DNA of 64,000 bases, from the NCBI GenBank assembly GCA_025936115.1, contig JAICTZ010000040.1:1-64000 (forward strand), given 5' to 3'. Under the pieces are notes generated by a model. It saw only the letters and a program-made list of their open reading frames with translations, did not search any database and was not told where the DNA came from. Below, one piece after another: positions 36,801 through 45,285 of this stretch; position 1 is the first letter of the stretch; each line of letters begins with the position of its first letter. Source of the DNA: Polyangiaceae bacterium (GTDB lineage: Bacteria > Myxococcota_A > Polyangia > Polyangiales > Polyangiaceae). Made by a program: the position numbers and the translations under genes.

Positions 36801-38407
36801 GTCGTCACGTCGCAAACGAAGATGTTCTGCTGGGGTCCGTCGTCCGCGACGAGCAGCATCGAGTGCCCGTTCGGTGCCGTGTACATCGACAAGCCGACAG
36901 GACTGAACTGCAATGCTCCTTCGCTCACGTCCGCCGCGACAATGCTCTTGATCGTGGCGCCGGAGGGACTCAGCAGCCGAATCGTCGCCTCGTACTTCCG
37001 GACGTAATTTTGGGGGTAGGGAAGCGATTCCCAGCAGTTCGGGCATCCCTGCACGTTCGGGTAATCCGTCGCGCTATCGACGACCCAAACGTTCCCACTC
37101 GCGTCGGCTGCGAGAGCTCCCGGATGCGTGATGACACCGCCGCCGATGGACGGGAGCTCGGCGCCCGTGGCCGTGTCGGCAACGCGTACGCGCGGTTGTC
37201 CCGGCGGAGCCCATGCACCAGAACGGCACGCCCCGAAATAGGCCGGCATCTCACTCACATAGACCTTCCCGTTGCGCGCGGTCATGCCGGCCACGATCCC
37301 GAGCGGACCGTTGAACGCGACGTCCGCTTGGGTGTAGTTCGTATCTTGGTCGAGGATCTGTATCCGTGTCTGTGGGTTGCAGACGTCGGTGGTGGGACGC
37401 GTGGCCAGATAGATGCGCTGGGCGCCCCCTACGACGTCGCCCGCGATGCCGCCCTTGTAAAACCCATACACGTCGTAGGTCTTCGGCCGTAACAGGTAGC
37501 CGTTGGAGGCAAAAATGTTTAATTCATGACCAGTTTCACTATCGAACGAAACCTTGTAACTCGTGCCGGTCGGACTCACATAGAAGGCACTGGTCCAGGT
37601 CGAGATGAAGTCCGTAGAAAGCTGGGCGGCACTTGACCCAATCCAGGTCGTCGCCCAGACTGGCTTCGCCTGAGAGCCGAGCTCGACTTTGATGCTGTCG
37701 AAGCTAGCGCTCTTCAGCTGTTGATTACCGCTCGAGACGTAGAAGCCCACTCTTTCATTGCCGGCCTGTCGTGCAATGCCCCCGCCGAGCGTGATCCAGT
37801 TAATGCCATCCGTGGAACGGAACGTGGCAAAATCGTTTCCGATGCGCTCGAGCTTCAAGTAGAATGGCGGGGAGAGTCGCTCTCCACTGCCGCCGTAGGA
37901 GTAGTGGACATCGCTCGGCAGTTGATACGGCGGATTCACGTTTGCACGGCTTGCCGCTTCAATCATTCCGAAACCAGGCGGCGCACTCGAGCAATACTCA
38001 GGGTCGTATCTTGCGGGCGAGAAGCCGCCGGCGCCCATGAGCCCAAGACCACCGAGATCGGTGACGTCCGAGCGAATCATGACCCCCGCGCGCACGGTCT
38101 GGACCACGTCCATAGCGGTCACGCGGACGGTGATCCGCACGTCTTGATACAGAGGCTGATCGAGGTAGACGAACGTGAGGCCGTCCTTCTCCGGGCCGCC
38201 AAACTGGCTCGTTCGGCGCACTATTGTCTGCGGGTGCTTTTTTGTTCCATCACCGCAGCTGCGCTGCGGTGCAGTCCCGTCCCGTCCGAAGAACGTCGTC
38301 CTCCGCGCACGATCTGCGCGCCGGATAATCAACGTAAACGACGGCAAATGCAAGCGACAACGGCGCTGATTAGGATCGCAACCGCCTGCGTCGGAACGCC
38401 ACGGCAA
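33890..38407 (-). CDS. Very large beta-propeller / lectin-like extracellular protein, N-terminus doubtful
   Basis: The open frame covers 1505 codons, but the first 65 residues look non-coding and there is no signal peptide. Recognisable protein begins near 38206 with GGPEKDGLTFVYLDQPLY, resembling a DUF1349-type beta-sandwich that has lost its first strands. Then comes a long middle part with propeller-type NHL-like strands (GALAADASGNVWVVDSAT, YGDSSGNLWVASGEGYVDI). Two homologous C-terminal lectin-like modules follow (WTPATLNPSVWFDASN and WTPALLNPSAWYDATD, each ending in a TDAEV- or SDTEV-type motif plus YAYKKW or YARSKW). The original gene was probably exported. Loss of the 5' end suggests a partly decayed gene; the remaining frame is intact. 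Confidence 0.7.
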   Translation of the reverse strand: MPWRSDAGGCDPNQRRCRLHLPSFTLIIRRADRARRTTFFGRDGTAPQRSCGDGTKKHPQTIVRRTSQFGGPEKDGLTFVYLDQPLYQDVRITVRVTAMDVVQTVRAGVMIRSDVTDLGGLGLMGAGGFSPARYDPEYCSSAPPGFGMIEAASRANVNPPYQLPSDVHYSYGGSGERLSPPFYLKLERIGNDFATFRSTDGINWITLGGGIARQAGNERVGFYVSSGNQQLKSASFDSIKVELGSQAKPVWATTWIGSSAAQLSTDFISTWTSAFYVSPTGTSYKVSFDSETGHELNIFASNGYLLRPKTYDVYGFYKGGIAGDVVGGAQRIYLATRPTTDVCNPQTRIQILDQDTNYTQADVAFNGPLGIVAGMTARNGKVYVSEMPAYFGACRSGAWAPPGQPRVRVADTATGAELPSIGGGVITHPGALAADASGNVWVVDSATDYPNVQGCPNCWESLPYPQNYVRKYEATIRLLSPSGATIKSIVAADVSEGALQFSPVGLSMYTAPNGHSMLLVADDGPQQNIFVCDVTTAVSCTPWGMSGGVFGGSSPGSLTSPTGSPPRFFSPLAAYGDSSGNLWVASGEGYVDIKKYDASKTLQWARYGLGPVPGGWDPKTDGSDFYTVNRHHAFNTSNTTPGSEWSPVSVTSNPFLSTFRHGGLANTFAVHPRRLSLDPYAALATKNLYTFHIHGNPEDVYAYRNNAAGELATAFASVRWVSPTVGSPFFDQKCHDLLPTAPSCVRLWVDAAPTGAPGNGVEEAAEVTVVPGAAYGGFSPSIDQAGSIWLGWNAEIWELRPGWTQGPFYPSYSLTSGKIIYSGGGLNEMANPKDYLFPLFDSQNNAMYVTGVYAGARTDPGCPGPWWCSYPSQRIGRYDGFQPIGTRASVTPPASRYVVEVPPPTATTTDDYRMRIWDPVCSAQNDEYLGLALAGETYFVEELQGQVRAIDTHTGQQTMHLFAGPEVDTYQYNSDFHQTLEAFQRSNGEYLLSLHDSVNEARTLVFRWTPTSNPALDGWTPATLNPSVWFDASNGVQTNGGLVTSWSDASMKGHTLTNTSSTSGPTYSATGWNGKPTVSFTATGVPGYLKTSWSGLPAGDGKPFTVLAMVQPSGRQTASFAGFSNSQSTVHEGIQVGEKLALTTVCSPDMSRTDAGGNVETYAVNNLDLNPSVPQMMAFRFSPAVNFGHLTHPRRFQTSFDYSNKRYNLTTDIGNINPDTFLVGSGDTSGTGRFTGNISEIVVVPRELTDAEVEQFKLYAYKKWGGIGWTPALLNPSAWYDATDVSPTSMGYVPLWPDHSLNERDLQNTNARSQPSALNDWNSNRQVVSFGAGTFLRRDGWIGAPGGNDSEFSVLAVFRATTSVQASIAGWWNSQMTTQQAQVGLDGSAGLLPTLSRQSGSSVQSYVFQGAGIGTTQPHVVAWRFKKNPDTLSIRVDATQSPPVAAQPAVLSSITPELFLLGKASLSATGASVDLAELVIVPRYLSDTEVTNYRTYARSKWPVLP

Positions 38408-38474
38408 TGCTTTTCAGCCTGTGACGCGCGGAGACGCGCGTAGGCGCCAAAACTAAAGGCTAGGCGTCAACATA

Positions 38475-38695
38475 TTGACGCGCATCTTCATCTCCTACGC
38501 GCCCGCTGAAGCAGAGTGGGCGGAGGCGATCGACCGCGGCTTACAGGGGCACGGATTTGACGTCTTCCGTGACGTGCGCGGCATACGCGGAGGACACGAC
38601 TTCACGAGCGAGATCGAGGACAATCGAAGCGTGCACGCACATCGTCGTATGCTTGAGTGCGAGCTGCCGGGGTGAAACGAGCTTTTGCCCGTGTT
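38475..38695 (+). pseudogene. TIR-domain gene remnant
   Basis: A TTG-initiated frame reads RIFISYAPAEAEWAEAIDRG, LQGHGFDVFRDVRGI and DFTSEIED, the N-terminal half of a TIR domain. After a one- or two-base shift, another frame continues IEACTHIVVCLSASC, the next strand of the same fold. Sequence similarity ends there. The rest of the domain and any effector part are missing. TIR domains are NAD+-cleaving or scaffold modules in bacterial defence. Confidence 0.7.
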
Positions 38696-38731
38696 GTTTC
38701 CCGGCGAAGTGGCGTAAATTCAGCGTCGTCG

Positions 38732-39559
38732 ATGCACTCGCGACTCGGCCTTCTCCTCACGCTGTCGGCGCTGGCGCTCCACTGCAACACGGGCGGCGGC
38801 GGGAACGAGGGTGGCCAAGCCGGCGCGAGTTCGGGCGCCGGCGGCGCAGGGCATCCCCCGACGGGATCCGCGGGTGCGGGGCAGAGCTCTGCTACGGCTG
38901 GGCGCGGTGGATCGACGGCGGCGGCCGGCATGGGTGGCAGCATCGCTCGCGCGGCTAGCGGTGCCTCGGCTTCAGGCGCGGGAGGCACGAAGGCGAGCGC
39001 GGGCCGCGGCGGCTCCGGCGCGATCTCGGGCGGCGGCAGCGCTGGTGTCACGGCGGAAAACGGCGGCGCCGGCACAGCTGGTTTCCCGGCGGAAAACGGC
39101 GGCGCCGACACCGGGACGAGCGGCGCCGCCGGAGCGGCCGGTGCGGGCGGGAGCGATGACGACGGCCCGAAAGAAGTCGTGAACGATGACGCGACGCCCG
39201 GTCATGGAGCGTGCGAAGGCGTCACGCTCGGTGACGTCATCGACGCGATCCACCAGGGCTGGCCGAACCTCGCGAGCATCATCTGGTTCTATGACCCGAC
39301 GACGAGTGGCGAAGGCGATTCGATTCGAGCGTTCCGCACCGATCGGGGCTTCGAGCTCGCGTTCTTTCATGGGAGCGGCGATTGCCCCGGCGGCTGCATT
39401 AATCGGGAGTACTGGTACTTCGAAACGGACGGCAGCTGCGTTCCGCACCTGGTGGGCCATTACTCGAAGACGTTCGACGACGCGCACAACTGCTCGCGCT
39501 ACGACGGTGAGCCGCTTTGGGAAGTGCCCGTAGGCGCCCAAGGCGGCGCGTGCCCCTAA
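38732..39559 (+). CDS. Linker lipoprotein with Cys-containing C-terminal domain
   Basis: 275 residues from the ATG at 38732, which starts MHSRLGLLLTLSALALHC, a signal peptide with lipobox. Residues 20-155 are Gly/Ala/Ser linker. The C-terminal 120 residues form a compact domain with CEGVTLGDVIDAIHQGWPNL, IIWFYDPTTSGEGDSIRAF, GDCPGGCINREYWYFETDG and CSRYDGEPLW. Five Cys are likely disulfide-bonded. I do not recognise the family. It is followed by a 176-base gap and then the DUF1592/DUF1552 pair on the same strand. Confidence 0.75.
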   Translation: MHSRLGLLLTLSALALHCNTGGGGNEGGQAGASSGAGGAGHPPTGSAGAGQSSATAGRGGSTAAAGMGGSIARAASGASASGAGGTKASAGRGGSGAISGGGSAGVTAENGGAGTAGFPAENGGADTGTSGAAGAAGAGGSDDDGPKEVVNDDATPGHGACEGVTLGDVIDAIHQGWPNLASIIWFYDPTTSGEGDSIRAFRTDRGFELAFFHGSGDCPGGCINREYWYFETDGSCVPHLVGHYSKTFDDAHNCSRYDGEPLWEVPVGAQGGACP

Positions 39560-39735
39560 TTCGGGAGCGAGCGGTCAAGCACGCCGCCCGGACGTGTTTC
39601 TCCAGGCCTGCGAGATAAATCCAAGCGCCGGGCGCGAAAACGATCCCGAGACACGCCGATCGCCGTACCCGCAAGCGGCTGCGGGGATTGCATGAACGAG
39701 CGCGGGCACCACGCACCCCGAACGAGGTGAGAGCG

Positions 39736-41604
39736 ATGAACAGTTGGAGGCTAGTTTTGGCAGCGACGGTCGTGACCGGCTGCACCGCGACGGTCGAAGG
39801 GCCGCCCGGGGGCAACGGGGCGACATCGGGCGTCGGAGCCCCCATGGGAACCGGAGCCTCGTCCGGACAGCACGCGTCGGGATCCGGAGCCAGCACCGGT
39901 AGCGGCGCAACGAACGGCAGCGGCGCGATGAACGGCAGCGGCGCGACGAACGGCAGCGGCGCAACGAACGGTACCGGCGCGGCGAACGGCAGCGGCGGTA
40001 GCAGCAGCACGAGTGGCGGCGCCGGAGGCACCGCACCCGCGCCGACCTGCACGCCCGGTATCCCCGGCACGTCGCAGATCCGCCGTCTCACGAACGCCCA
40101 GTACGACAACACCGTCCGTGACCTCTTGGGCGTCACCGGGCTCACGTCGTCGAGCAACGCAGCCCCTTCGACACTGCTCGCCGCCGACCAGACGGGTAGC
40201 CTGTCCCAGCTCGGGTGGAGCTCCTACTCGACGGTGGCTCAGGCGGTCGCCGCACAGGTGATGGCCGATCCGGCGCTCAAGGGACACTTCCTCACGTGCA
40301 CGCCGACCGGCGACGGGAGCCAGTGCCTGCACGATACAATCGTGGCCTTCGGCCGTCGGGCTTACCGGCGGCCGCTCACCGACGCCGAAGTCTCCAGCTA
40401 CACGGCGATCGTGAGCAAGGGCGCGCAGGTCACCGCCGACGGCACGCCGGACGAGGTCGCCGAGGTGCTGCTGAACGCGTTCCTCGTTTCGCCGTCGTTC
40501 ATCCAGCGCTCGGAGATTTCGGGAACCGCGGACGCGAACGGCAACTACGCGCTTTCGAGCTACGAGGTCGCGTCGCGGCTTTCTTACATGCTCTGGGGCT
40601 CGATGCCGGACGACACGCTCGCGACGGCAGCCGATCAAAACCAGCTCTCGACGCCGGCGCAGATCCTGTCTCAAGCCCAGCGCATGCTGCAGGACTCGAA
40701 GGCCCACAACATGATTGCGGCTTTCCACCGCTTCTACTTGCTCATGGGCACCAACACCCGCTGGGATTCCGAGCAGCGGGACGCGAGCCTCTTCCCGCAG
40801 TTCAATAACGCGCTCATCCCAATGATGGCGGCGGAGACCGAACGGTTTTTCGACAACGTCGTCTACGCGCAGAACGGCACGTTTCAAGACCTCTTCACGA
40901 GCACCGCCGGGTACGTCAACGCGCAGACCGCACCCCTTTACGGACTCGATCCGTCGGGCTTCGGCACGGATCTGAAGCCGGTCACGCTCGACGCCACGCA
41001 GCGTCCCGGTTTCTTGACGCGCGTCGGCTTCCTGAACGCGTACTCGTCCTTCAATCGCACCTCGCCGATTCTGCGAGGCGCCTTCATCATGAAGCAGATC
41101 CTCGGCTACGATCCGGGCGCGCCGCCCGCTGGGGCGACGAACACGGCACTGCCGGCTCAGACGGCCGACCTCGACACGAACCGCAAGCAGGTCGACGCCC
41201 AGACCTCCCCGGCGGCGTGCGTGGGCTGCCACCAGACCTTCATCAACCCGCCTGGCTTCGCGATGGAGGCGTACAACGCCGTCGGCACGTGGCAGACGAA
41301 GGAAGCCGGGACGGGCGCGCCCATCGACACGACCGCCGACATCGCCATCGGCGATGACTCGGTCCACGTCTCGGGCCCGGCCGGTTTGATGCAGGCGCTC
41401 GCCGCGTCCGCTGAAGCGCAGCGGCGCTATGCGGATCTGTGGGTCAACTTCGCCTACGCGCGAGCCGACGACCCGCTCGACTCCTGCACGGTCAACGACG
41501 TGACCGCCAAGATCACGGCAGGTGGCTACACCGTTCTCAACTTGATCGCCGATCTCACCCAGACGGACTCGTTCCGGGTCCGCGCCCTCGAGGTAAGCCA
41601 ATGA
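39736..41604 (+). CDS. DUF1592-type multidomain lipoprotein with haem c motif
   Basis: 622 residues. The ATG at 39736 is preceded by GAGGTGAGAG. The leader ends in lipobox TVVTGC, followed by a repeat linker of NGSGAT units. Domains then follow the usual order: DUF1587 (IRRLTNAQYDNTVRDLLGV), DUF1595 (FGRRAYRRPLTDAEVSSY), DUF1592 (YEVASRLSYMLWGSMPDDTL), DUF1588 (RPGFLTRVGFLNAYSSFNRT) and DUF1585. A CVGCH haem-binding motif is at residues 495-499. This architecture is common in Planctomycetes and myxobacteria and is thought to serve extracellular redox chemistry on polymers. Its stop overlaps the ATG of the DUF1552 gene (ATGA), so the pair is translationally coupled. Confidence 0.9.
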   Translation: MNSWRLVLAATVVTGCTATVEGPPGGNGATSGVGAPMGTGASSGQHASGSGASTGSGATNGSGAMNGSGATNGSGATNGTGAANGSGGSSSTSGGAGGTAPAPTCTPGIPGTSQIRRLTNAQYDNTVRDLLGVTGLTSSSNAAPSTLLAADQTGSLSQLGWSSYSTVAQAVAAQVMADPALKGHFLTCTPTGDGSQCLHDTIVAFGRRAYRRPLTDAEVSSYTAIVSKGAQVTADGTPDEVAEVLLNAFLVSPSFIQRSEISGTADANGNYALSSYEVASRLSYMLWGSMPDDTLATAADQNQLSTPAQILSQAQRMLQDSKAHNMIAAFHRFYLLMGTNTRWDSEQRDASLFPQFNNALIPMMAAETERFFDNVVYAQNGTFQDLFTSTAGYVNAQTAPLYGLDPSGFGTDLKPVTLDATQRPGFLTRVGFLNAYSSFNRTSPILRGAFIMKQILGYDPGAPPAGATNTALPAQTADLDTNRKQVDAQTSPAACVGCHQTFINPPGFAMEAYNAVGTWQTKEAGTGAPIDTTADIAIGDDSVHVSGPAGLMQALAASAEAQRRYADLWVNFAYARADDPLDSCTVNDVTAKITAGGYTVLNLIADLTQTDSFRVRALEVSQ

Positions 41605-43127
41605 ATCGCCGAGTATTCCTGCGAGGTATCGGAGGCGCAGCGCTTGCGGCGCCGTTCTTGAGCTCCCTCCACGAACGATCTGCCAGTGGCCAGGCCACCG
41701 CGTCGCCCAAGCGCTTGGTTATTTTCTTCACGCACAACGGCTGCCTCACGGACCGTTGGTTCCCCAAGGTCGAGAACGGCGCCCTCACGCCGGACGCGCT
41801 CGCCGGCACCACGCTCGAGAAGCTGACGCCGTACATCCCGAAGCTGCTCGTGCCCCGCGGCTACAAGTCGCTCAACCAGTACGGCTCGACGCAGACCATC
41901 GACCCGCACGATCAAGCGATGGGGTCGAAGCTCACGTGCGCGCTCGTCAACGACGACACCACCCGCTACGCGACGGCCGAGTCGCTCGACCACACCATCG
42001 CCAAGCAGATCAATCCAGGGGGCGTCGATCCCTGGGTGCTGACGGTCGGCTCCGCCAGCTCCAGCATCAAAGAAGTGCTCTCGTTCTCGGGCCCGGGCAC
42101 GGCGTTCCCAGCGACGTCGAATCCGACGACGCTCTACAACCAGCTCACGGGCTTGTTCGGCAAGGCGTCAGCGTCGGGCACTCCGACCACGCCGGTCGCC
42201 GACTATCACGTGATGCGCGGCCAGAGCATCATCGATCTCGTGAAGGACGAGCTCGGCCGTTATCAGAAGCTCAAGATGAGCTCAGGGGACCAAAAGCGAC
42301 TCTCCGACTGGCTCGATCTGCTGCGCACCACCGAAACCGGCGGCGCAACGCCCGCCACGTGCAACTCGGACGCCGCGACGACACTCGGCGTCACCGCCGA
42401 CACCGTGAAAGCCGCTAGCGCCGGCGGTGGCTTCGGTCAGGGCCTCGGCACCGCATTCACGCTAGGCGGGGACATGATGATGAACCTGATGGCGCTCGGC
42501 ATGATGTGCGACGCGCAGCGGGTCATGATCCTCACCTATCCCGGCTACGTGACCTTCAATTGGGACGGCATCGTGCACGATACCGACCACCACGGGCTCT
42601 CTCACCGCAACGGCTCCATTGCCGTGGGCGGCACCTGCAAAGCCGGCGTGCTCGACATGATCGCGCAGATCGACGCCTGGTACGCCGGCAAATACGCGCG
42701 GCTCGTCGGGCTCCTCGACAGCATTCAGGAAAGCGACGGCACGCTGCTCGACAATACGGCCACCATGTGGCTCCAGGAACTGTCGGACGGTAACGCACAC
42801 AACCTGAACAATCTCCCGATCATCATCGCGGGCGGCGCCGGCGGCTATCTCAAGACCGGCTACTCGGTGAGCGTTGAAACCAAGACCGTCGGCGTCGGCA
42901 GCAGCGAGGCGGATTGCTCGGGGACGGACACGAGCGTCGGCTTCGGCACGGGCTCGAACACGGGCAACGTGGCGATCAACAGCCTCTACGTGACGCTGAT
43001 GAACGCCGTCGGCTGCAAGGGCGCGGACGGTGGCAAGGTCACCCAATTCGGCGTCTTCGACGGCAGCAGCGCGACGGGCGGCATCACGAAGCCCGGTGAG
43101 ATGGCCTCGCTCACGACGGCCGGCTGA
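41601..43127 (+). CDS. DUF1552-family protein with Tat-type signal
   Basis: 508 residues starting MNRRVFLRGIGGAALAAPFL, a twin-arginine signal (NRRVFLRG), so probably exported folded. The body matches the DUF1552 layout: RLVIFFTHNGCLTDRWFP, DPHDQAMGSKLTCAL, then DYHVMRGQSIIDLVKDEL, MMMNLMALGMMCDAQRVMIL and HHGLSHRNG near residue 335. It is always found beside DUF1592 proteins in other genomes, and here the two are coupled by a four-base overlap. Catalytic role unknown; co-occurrence with the haem-motif partner suggests a joint redox or polymer-processing function. Confidence 0.88.
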   Translation: MNRRVFLRGIGGAALAAPFLSSLHERSASGQATASPKRLVIFFTHNGCLTDRWFPKVENGALTPDALAGTTLEKLTPYIPKLLVPRGYKSLNQYGSTQTIDPHDQAMGSKLTCALVNDDTTRYATAESLDHTIAKQINPGGVDPWVLTVGSASSSIKEVLSFSGPGTAFPATSNPTTLYNQLTGLFGKASASGTPTTPVADYHVMRGQSIIDLVKDELGRYQKLKMSSGDQKRLSDWLDLLRTTETGGATPATCNSDAATTLGVTADTVKAASAGGGFGQGLGTAFTLGGDMMMNLMALGMMCDAQRVMILTYPGYVTFNWDGIVHDTDHHGLSHRNGSIAVGGTCKAGVLDMIAQIDAWYAGKYARLVGLLDSIQESDGTLLDNTATMWLQELSDGNAHNLNNLPIIIAGGAGGYLKTGYSVSVETKTVGVGSSEADCSGTDTSVGFGTGSNTGNVAINSLYVTLMNAVGCKGADGGKVTQFGVFDGSSATGGITKPGEMASLTTAG

Positions 43128-43496
43128 GCCACGCTGTGGTCTTCCCAGACTGCTCGATTCGAGTCTAGCTTCGCGTCGAGTTCGGGCGGCGGGAGCGCTC
43201 GATTCGTGCAGGCGATGCTGCGATCGCTTGAATAGATACGGCGCGTGCGTAGGGCGGCCGGCGAACGCCACGGCGCGCTCCTGACGGCGTCGTCGTTTGG
43301 CACACCATGAGTTGACGCGAGGCGTACGGGAGCGCGGCTGTATGTCACAAGCCGCGATGCGTCCTAGTGAGAAGGCGTACGGCGGCCCTCGAGCGTGAAG
43401 GAGGGGCATTCTGCCCTCGGGAACTGCCAGAGGTGCCGGCATGCGCCTTGCTGTCGAGGATGGCTGCACCTGGGTGCGGAAAGCCAAGGAGAACGT
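43128..43496. other. Intergenic region upstream of BON-domain gene
   Basis: No credible ORF. A small hairpin with a 7-bp stem (43333-43339 against 43350-43356) lies about 140 bases before the next start codon. The region probably contains the promoter of the stress-type gene cluster that follows. Confidence 0.4.
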
Positions 43497-44078
43497 ATGA
43501 AAGTCTATCTCGCTCCGTTGCTATGCGCGTTGAGCGCGGCCGCGTGTGCCAGCAACAAGTCAGCGGACATGCCGCCGGAGTCGGCACGTAACGAAGCCGT
43601 GCCGCCGCTCGTCGCTTCATCTTCCGATACGACGACTCCCGTTTCTAACAACGCCGGCGCGTCCGTGGACACGGCGCAGACAAGGAGCGGCACCGACACG
43701 ACGACTCCTGCCTCCGCAACGTCTTCGCCCGGAGCGCCAGCGGCGCCGACCGCGACCGACTACAAGACGATGGACGCGAGCGCGGCGCCCGACAACAGCA
43801 AGGTCAACAAGCGAGACGCGAAGGGCTCGACCCCGACTCCGATCGATCAGGGCGAAAGCCAAACGGATCTCGATATCACGAAGAAGATCCGGCAAGCCGT
43901 GATGGGAGACAGCACGCTCTCCTTCAGCGCGAAGAACGTCAAGATCATCACGCGCGACGGCAAGGTCACGCTGCGGGGACCCGTGAGCACGAACCAAGAA
44001 CGCAGCGCCATTCAAGCCGCCGCGCAAAAAGTCGCCGGCGCGAGCAACGTCGATAATCAACTCGAAGTAAAGAAGTGA
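43497..44078 (+). CDS. BON-domain lipoprotein
   Basis: 193 residues. AAGGAGA precedes the ATG at 43497 by five bases. The leader LCALSAAACAS holds a lipobox. Residues 20-120 are a Thr/Ser/Ala-rich linker. The C-terminal 70 residues are one BON domain: TDLDITKKIRQAVMGDSTLS, NVKIITRDGKVTLRGPVSTN and GASNVDNQLEVKK. BON domains (as in OsmY) bind membranes or phospholipids and are usually stress-induced. The Gly-zipper stress-type gene follows after ten bases, so the two are likely co-transcribed. Confidence 0.88.
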   Translation: MKVYLAPLLCALSAAACASNKSADMPPESARNEAVPPLVASSSDTTTPVSNNAGASVDTAQTRSGTDTTTPASATSSPGAPAAPTATDYKTMDASAAPDNSKVNKRDAKGSTPTPIDQGESQTDLDITKKIRQAVMGDSTLSFSAKNVKIITRDGKVTLRGPVSTNQERSAIQAAAQKVAGASNVDNQLEVKK

Positions 44079-44088
44079 GCGTATCCCA

Positions 44089-44634
44089 ATGAGCAAAAAT
44101 ACGACCGTGATTGGCATCGTGGACAGCGAAGCTCAGGCCGAGCAACTCGTCAGCGCGCTTCAAAGCGGCGGGATCGGGCCCGGGGACATTTCGGTGCTCT
44201 TGCCCGATAGGCGCGGCACCAAGGACTTCGCGCACGAGCACAATACCAAAGCGCCGGAAGGCGCCGTTGCAGGCGTCGCCGGGGGCGGTCTCCTGGGCGG
44301 GACCCTGGGCCTCTTGGCGGGCATTGGCGCCCTCGCGATTCCGGGACTCGGCCCGTTCATCGCCGCGGGACCGCTCATGGGCGCGCTGAGTGGCGCTGCA
44401 GCCGGCGCCGCGGTCGGAGGTGTCGCTGGTGCTCTGATCGGCATGGGCATTCCGGAGCTCGAAGCCAAGAAATACGAAGGCAAGCTGAGGAGCGGCAACA
44501 TCTTGGTCGCCGTGCACGTGGACGACGGAGACGAGCGCAAGCGCGTCGAAGAGATCCTGAAACGCGGTCAAGCCCACGACATCAGCACCACGAGCGAAGC
44601 GTCGGTTCCGAAGGAGAAGTCAGCACTCCGCTGA
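44089..44634 (+). CDS. General-stress-protein-17M-like protein with Gly-zipper membrane segment
   Basis: 181 residues. The N-terminal part TTVIGIVDSEAQAEQLVSAL, then DISVLLPD matches the GSP17M/YflT-like fold. A long Gly/Ala-rich hydrophobic stretch (about residues 60-125: GGGLLGGTLGLLAGIGALAI, GAAAGAAVGGVAGALIGMG) forms glycine zippers. The C-terminal ILVAVHVDDGDERKRVEEIL ends the ferredoxin-like part. It is usually induced by general stress and membrane-associated. In an operon with the BON lipoprotein upstream. Confidence 0.82.
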   Translation: MSKNTTVIGIVDSEAQAEQLVSALQSGGIGPGDISVLLPDRRGTKDFAHEHNTKAPEGAVAGVAGGGLLGGTLGLLAGIGALAIPGLGPFIAAGPLMGALSGAAAGAAVGGVAGALIGMGIPELEAKKYEGKLRSGNILVAVHVDDGDERKRVEEILKRGQAHDISTTSEASVPKEKSALR

Positions 44635-44705
44635 CCCTGCAGAAAGCTTGCGCGCTCTCCCGGGGGGGGGAGGCGCCCACCGTCGGCGGAGCGTATGCCT
44701 TGAAG

Positions 44706-45251
44706 ATGAGCGAGGCGAACAGCTGGAACGGCGTCCACCTCTGGACGGTGGGTCATTCGACGCGCTCACTCGAAGAGCTCGTAGCGCTGCTCGCCTCGTT
44801 CGAGATCAACGTGCTTGCCGACGTCCGCACGGTGCCACGCTCGCGGAAAAATCCGCAATTCAACCGGGATACCCTGCCGAGCTCGCTCGCTCCTCACGCC
44901 GTCGAGTACGCACATCTCGGACGGCTCGGCGGCTTGCGTCACGCGCGCAAGGACTCGAAGAACACCGGCTTACGGAACGACAGCTTTCGTGGCTACGCGG
45001 ATCACATGCTGACGCCCGACTTCGAGCTGGGTCTCACGGAGCTGCGCGCACTCACCGAGCGAGGTCGTGTCGCGATCATGTGCGCCGAAGCGGTGCCGTG
45101 GCGCTGTCATCGTTCCCTGATTGCCGACGTCCTCAGCGTGCGTGGCGCCGAGATCGCTCACATCATGGCCGTAGGGCGCTCGAACCGGCACGTGCTCAGG
45201 TCCTTCGCCAGAGTGGACGGCGAGCGCGTGACCTACCCTGGAGACGGCTGA
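44706..45251 (+). CDS. DUF488-family protein
   Basis: 181 residues; the ATG at 44706 is preferred to a TTG two codons earlier. Family hallmarks are WTVGHSTRSLEELVALL near the N-terminus, LADVRTVPRSRKNPQFNRD, and CAEAVPWRCHRSLIADVL with a conserved Cys and HRS motif. DUF488 proteins are cytoplasmic and widely conserved, with no established activity. A run of nine G residues (44662-44670) lies 36 bases upstream of the start codon. The frameshifted reductase gene follows after 34 bases. Confidence 0.88.
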   Translation: MSEANSWNGVHLWTVGHSTRSLEELVALLASFEINVLADVRTVPRSRKNPQFNRDTLPSSLAPHAVEYAHLGRLGGLRHARKDSKNTGLRNDSFRGYADHMLTPDFELGLTELRALTERGRVAIMCAEAVPWRCHRSLIADVLSVRGAEIAHIMAVGRSNRHVLRSFARVDGERVTYPGDG

Positions 45252-45285
45252 GCAAGGAGGGCGCGCGCGGCGCTATGCTTGCGCC

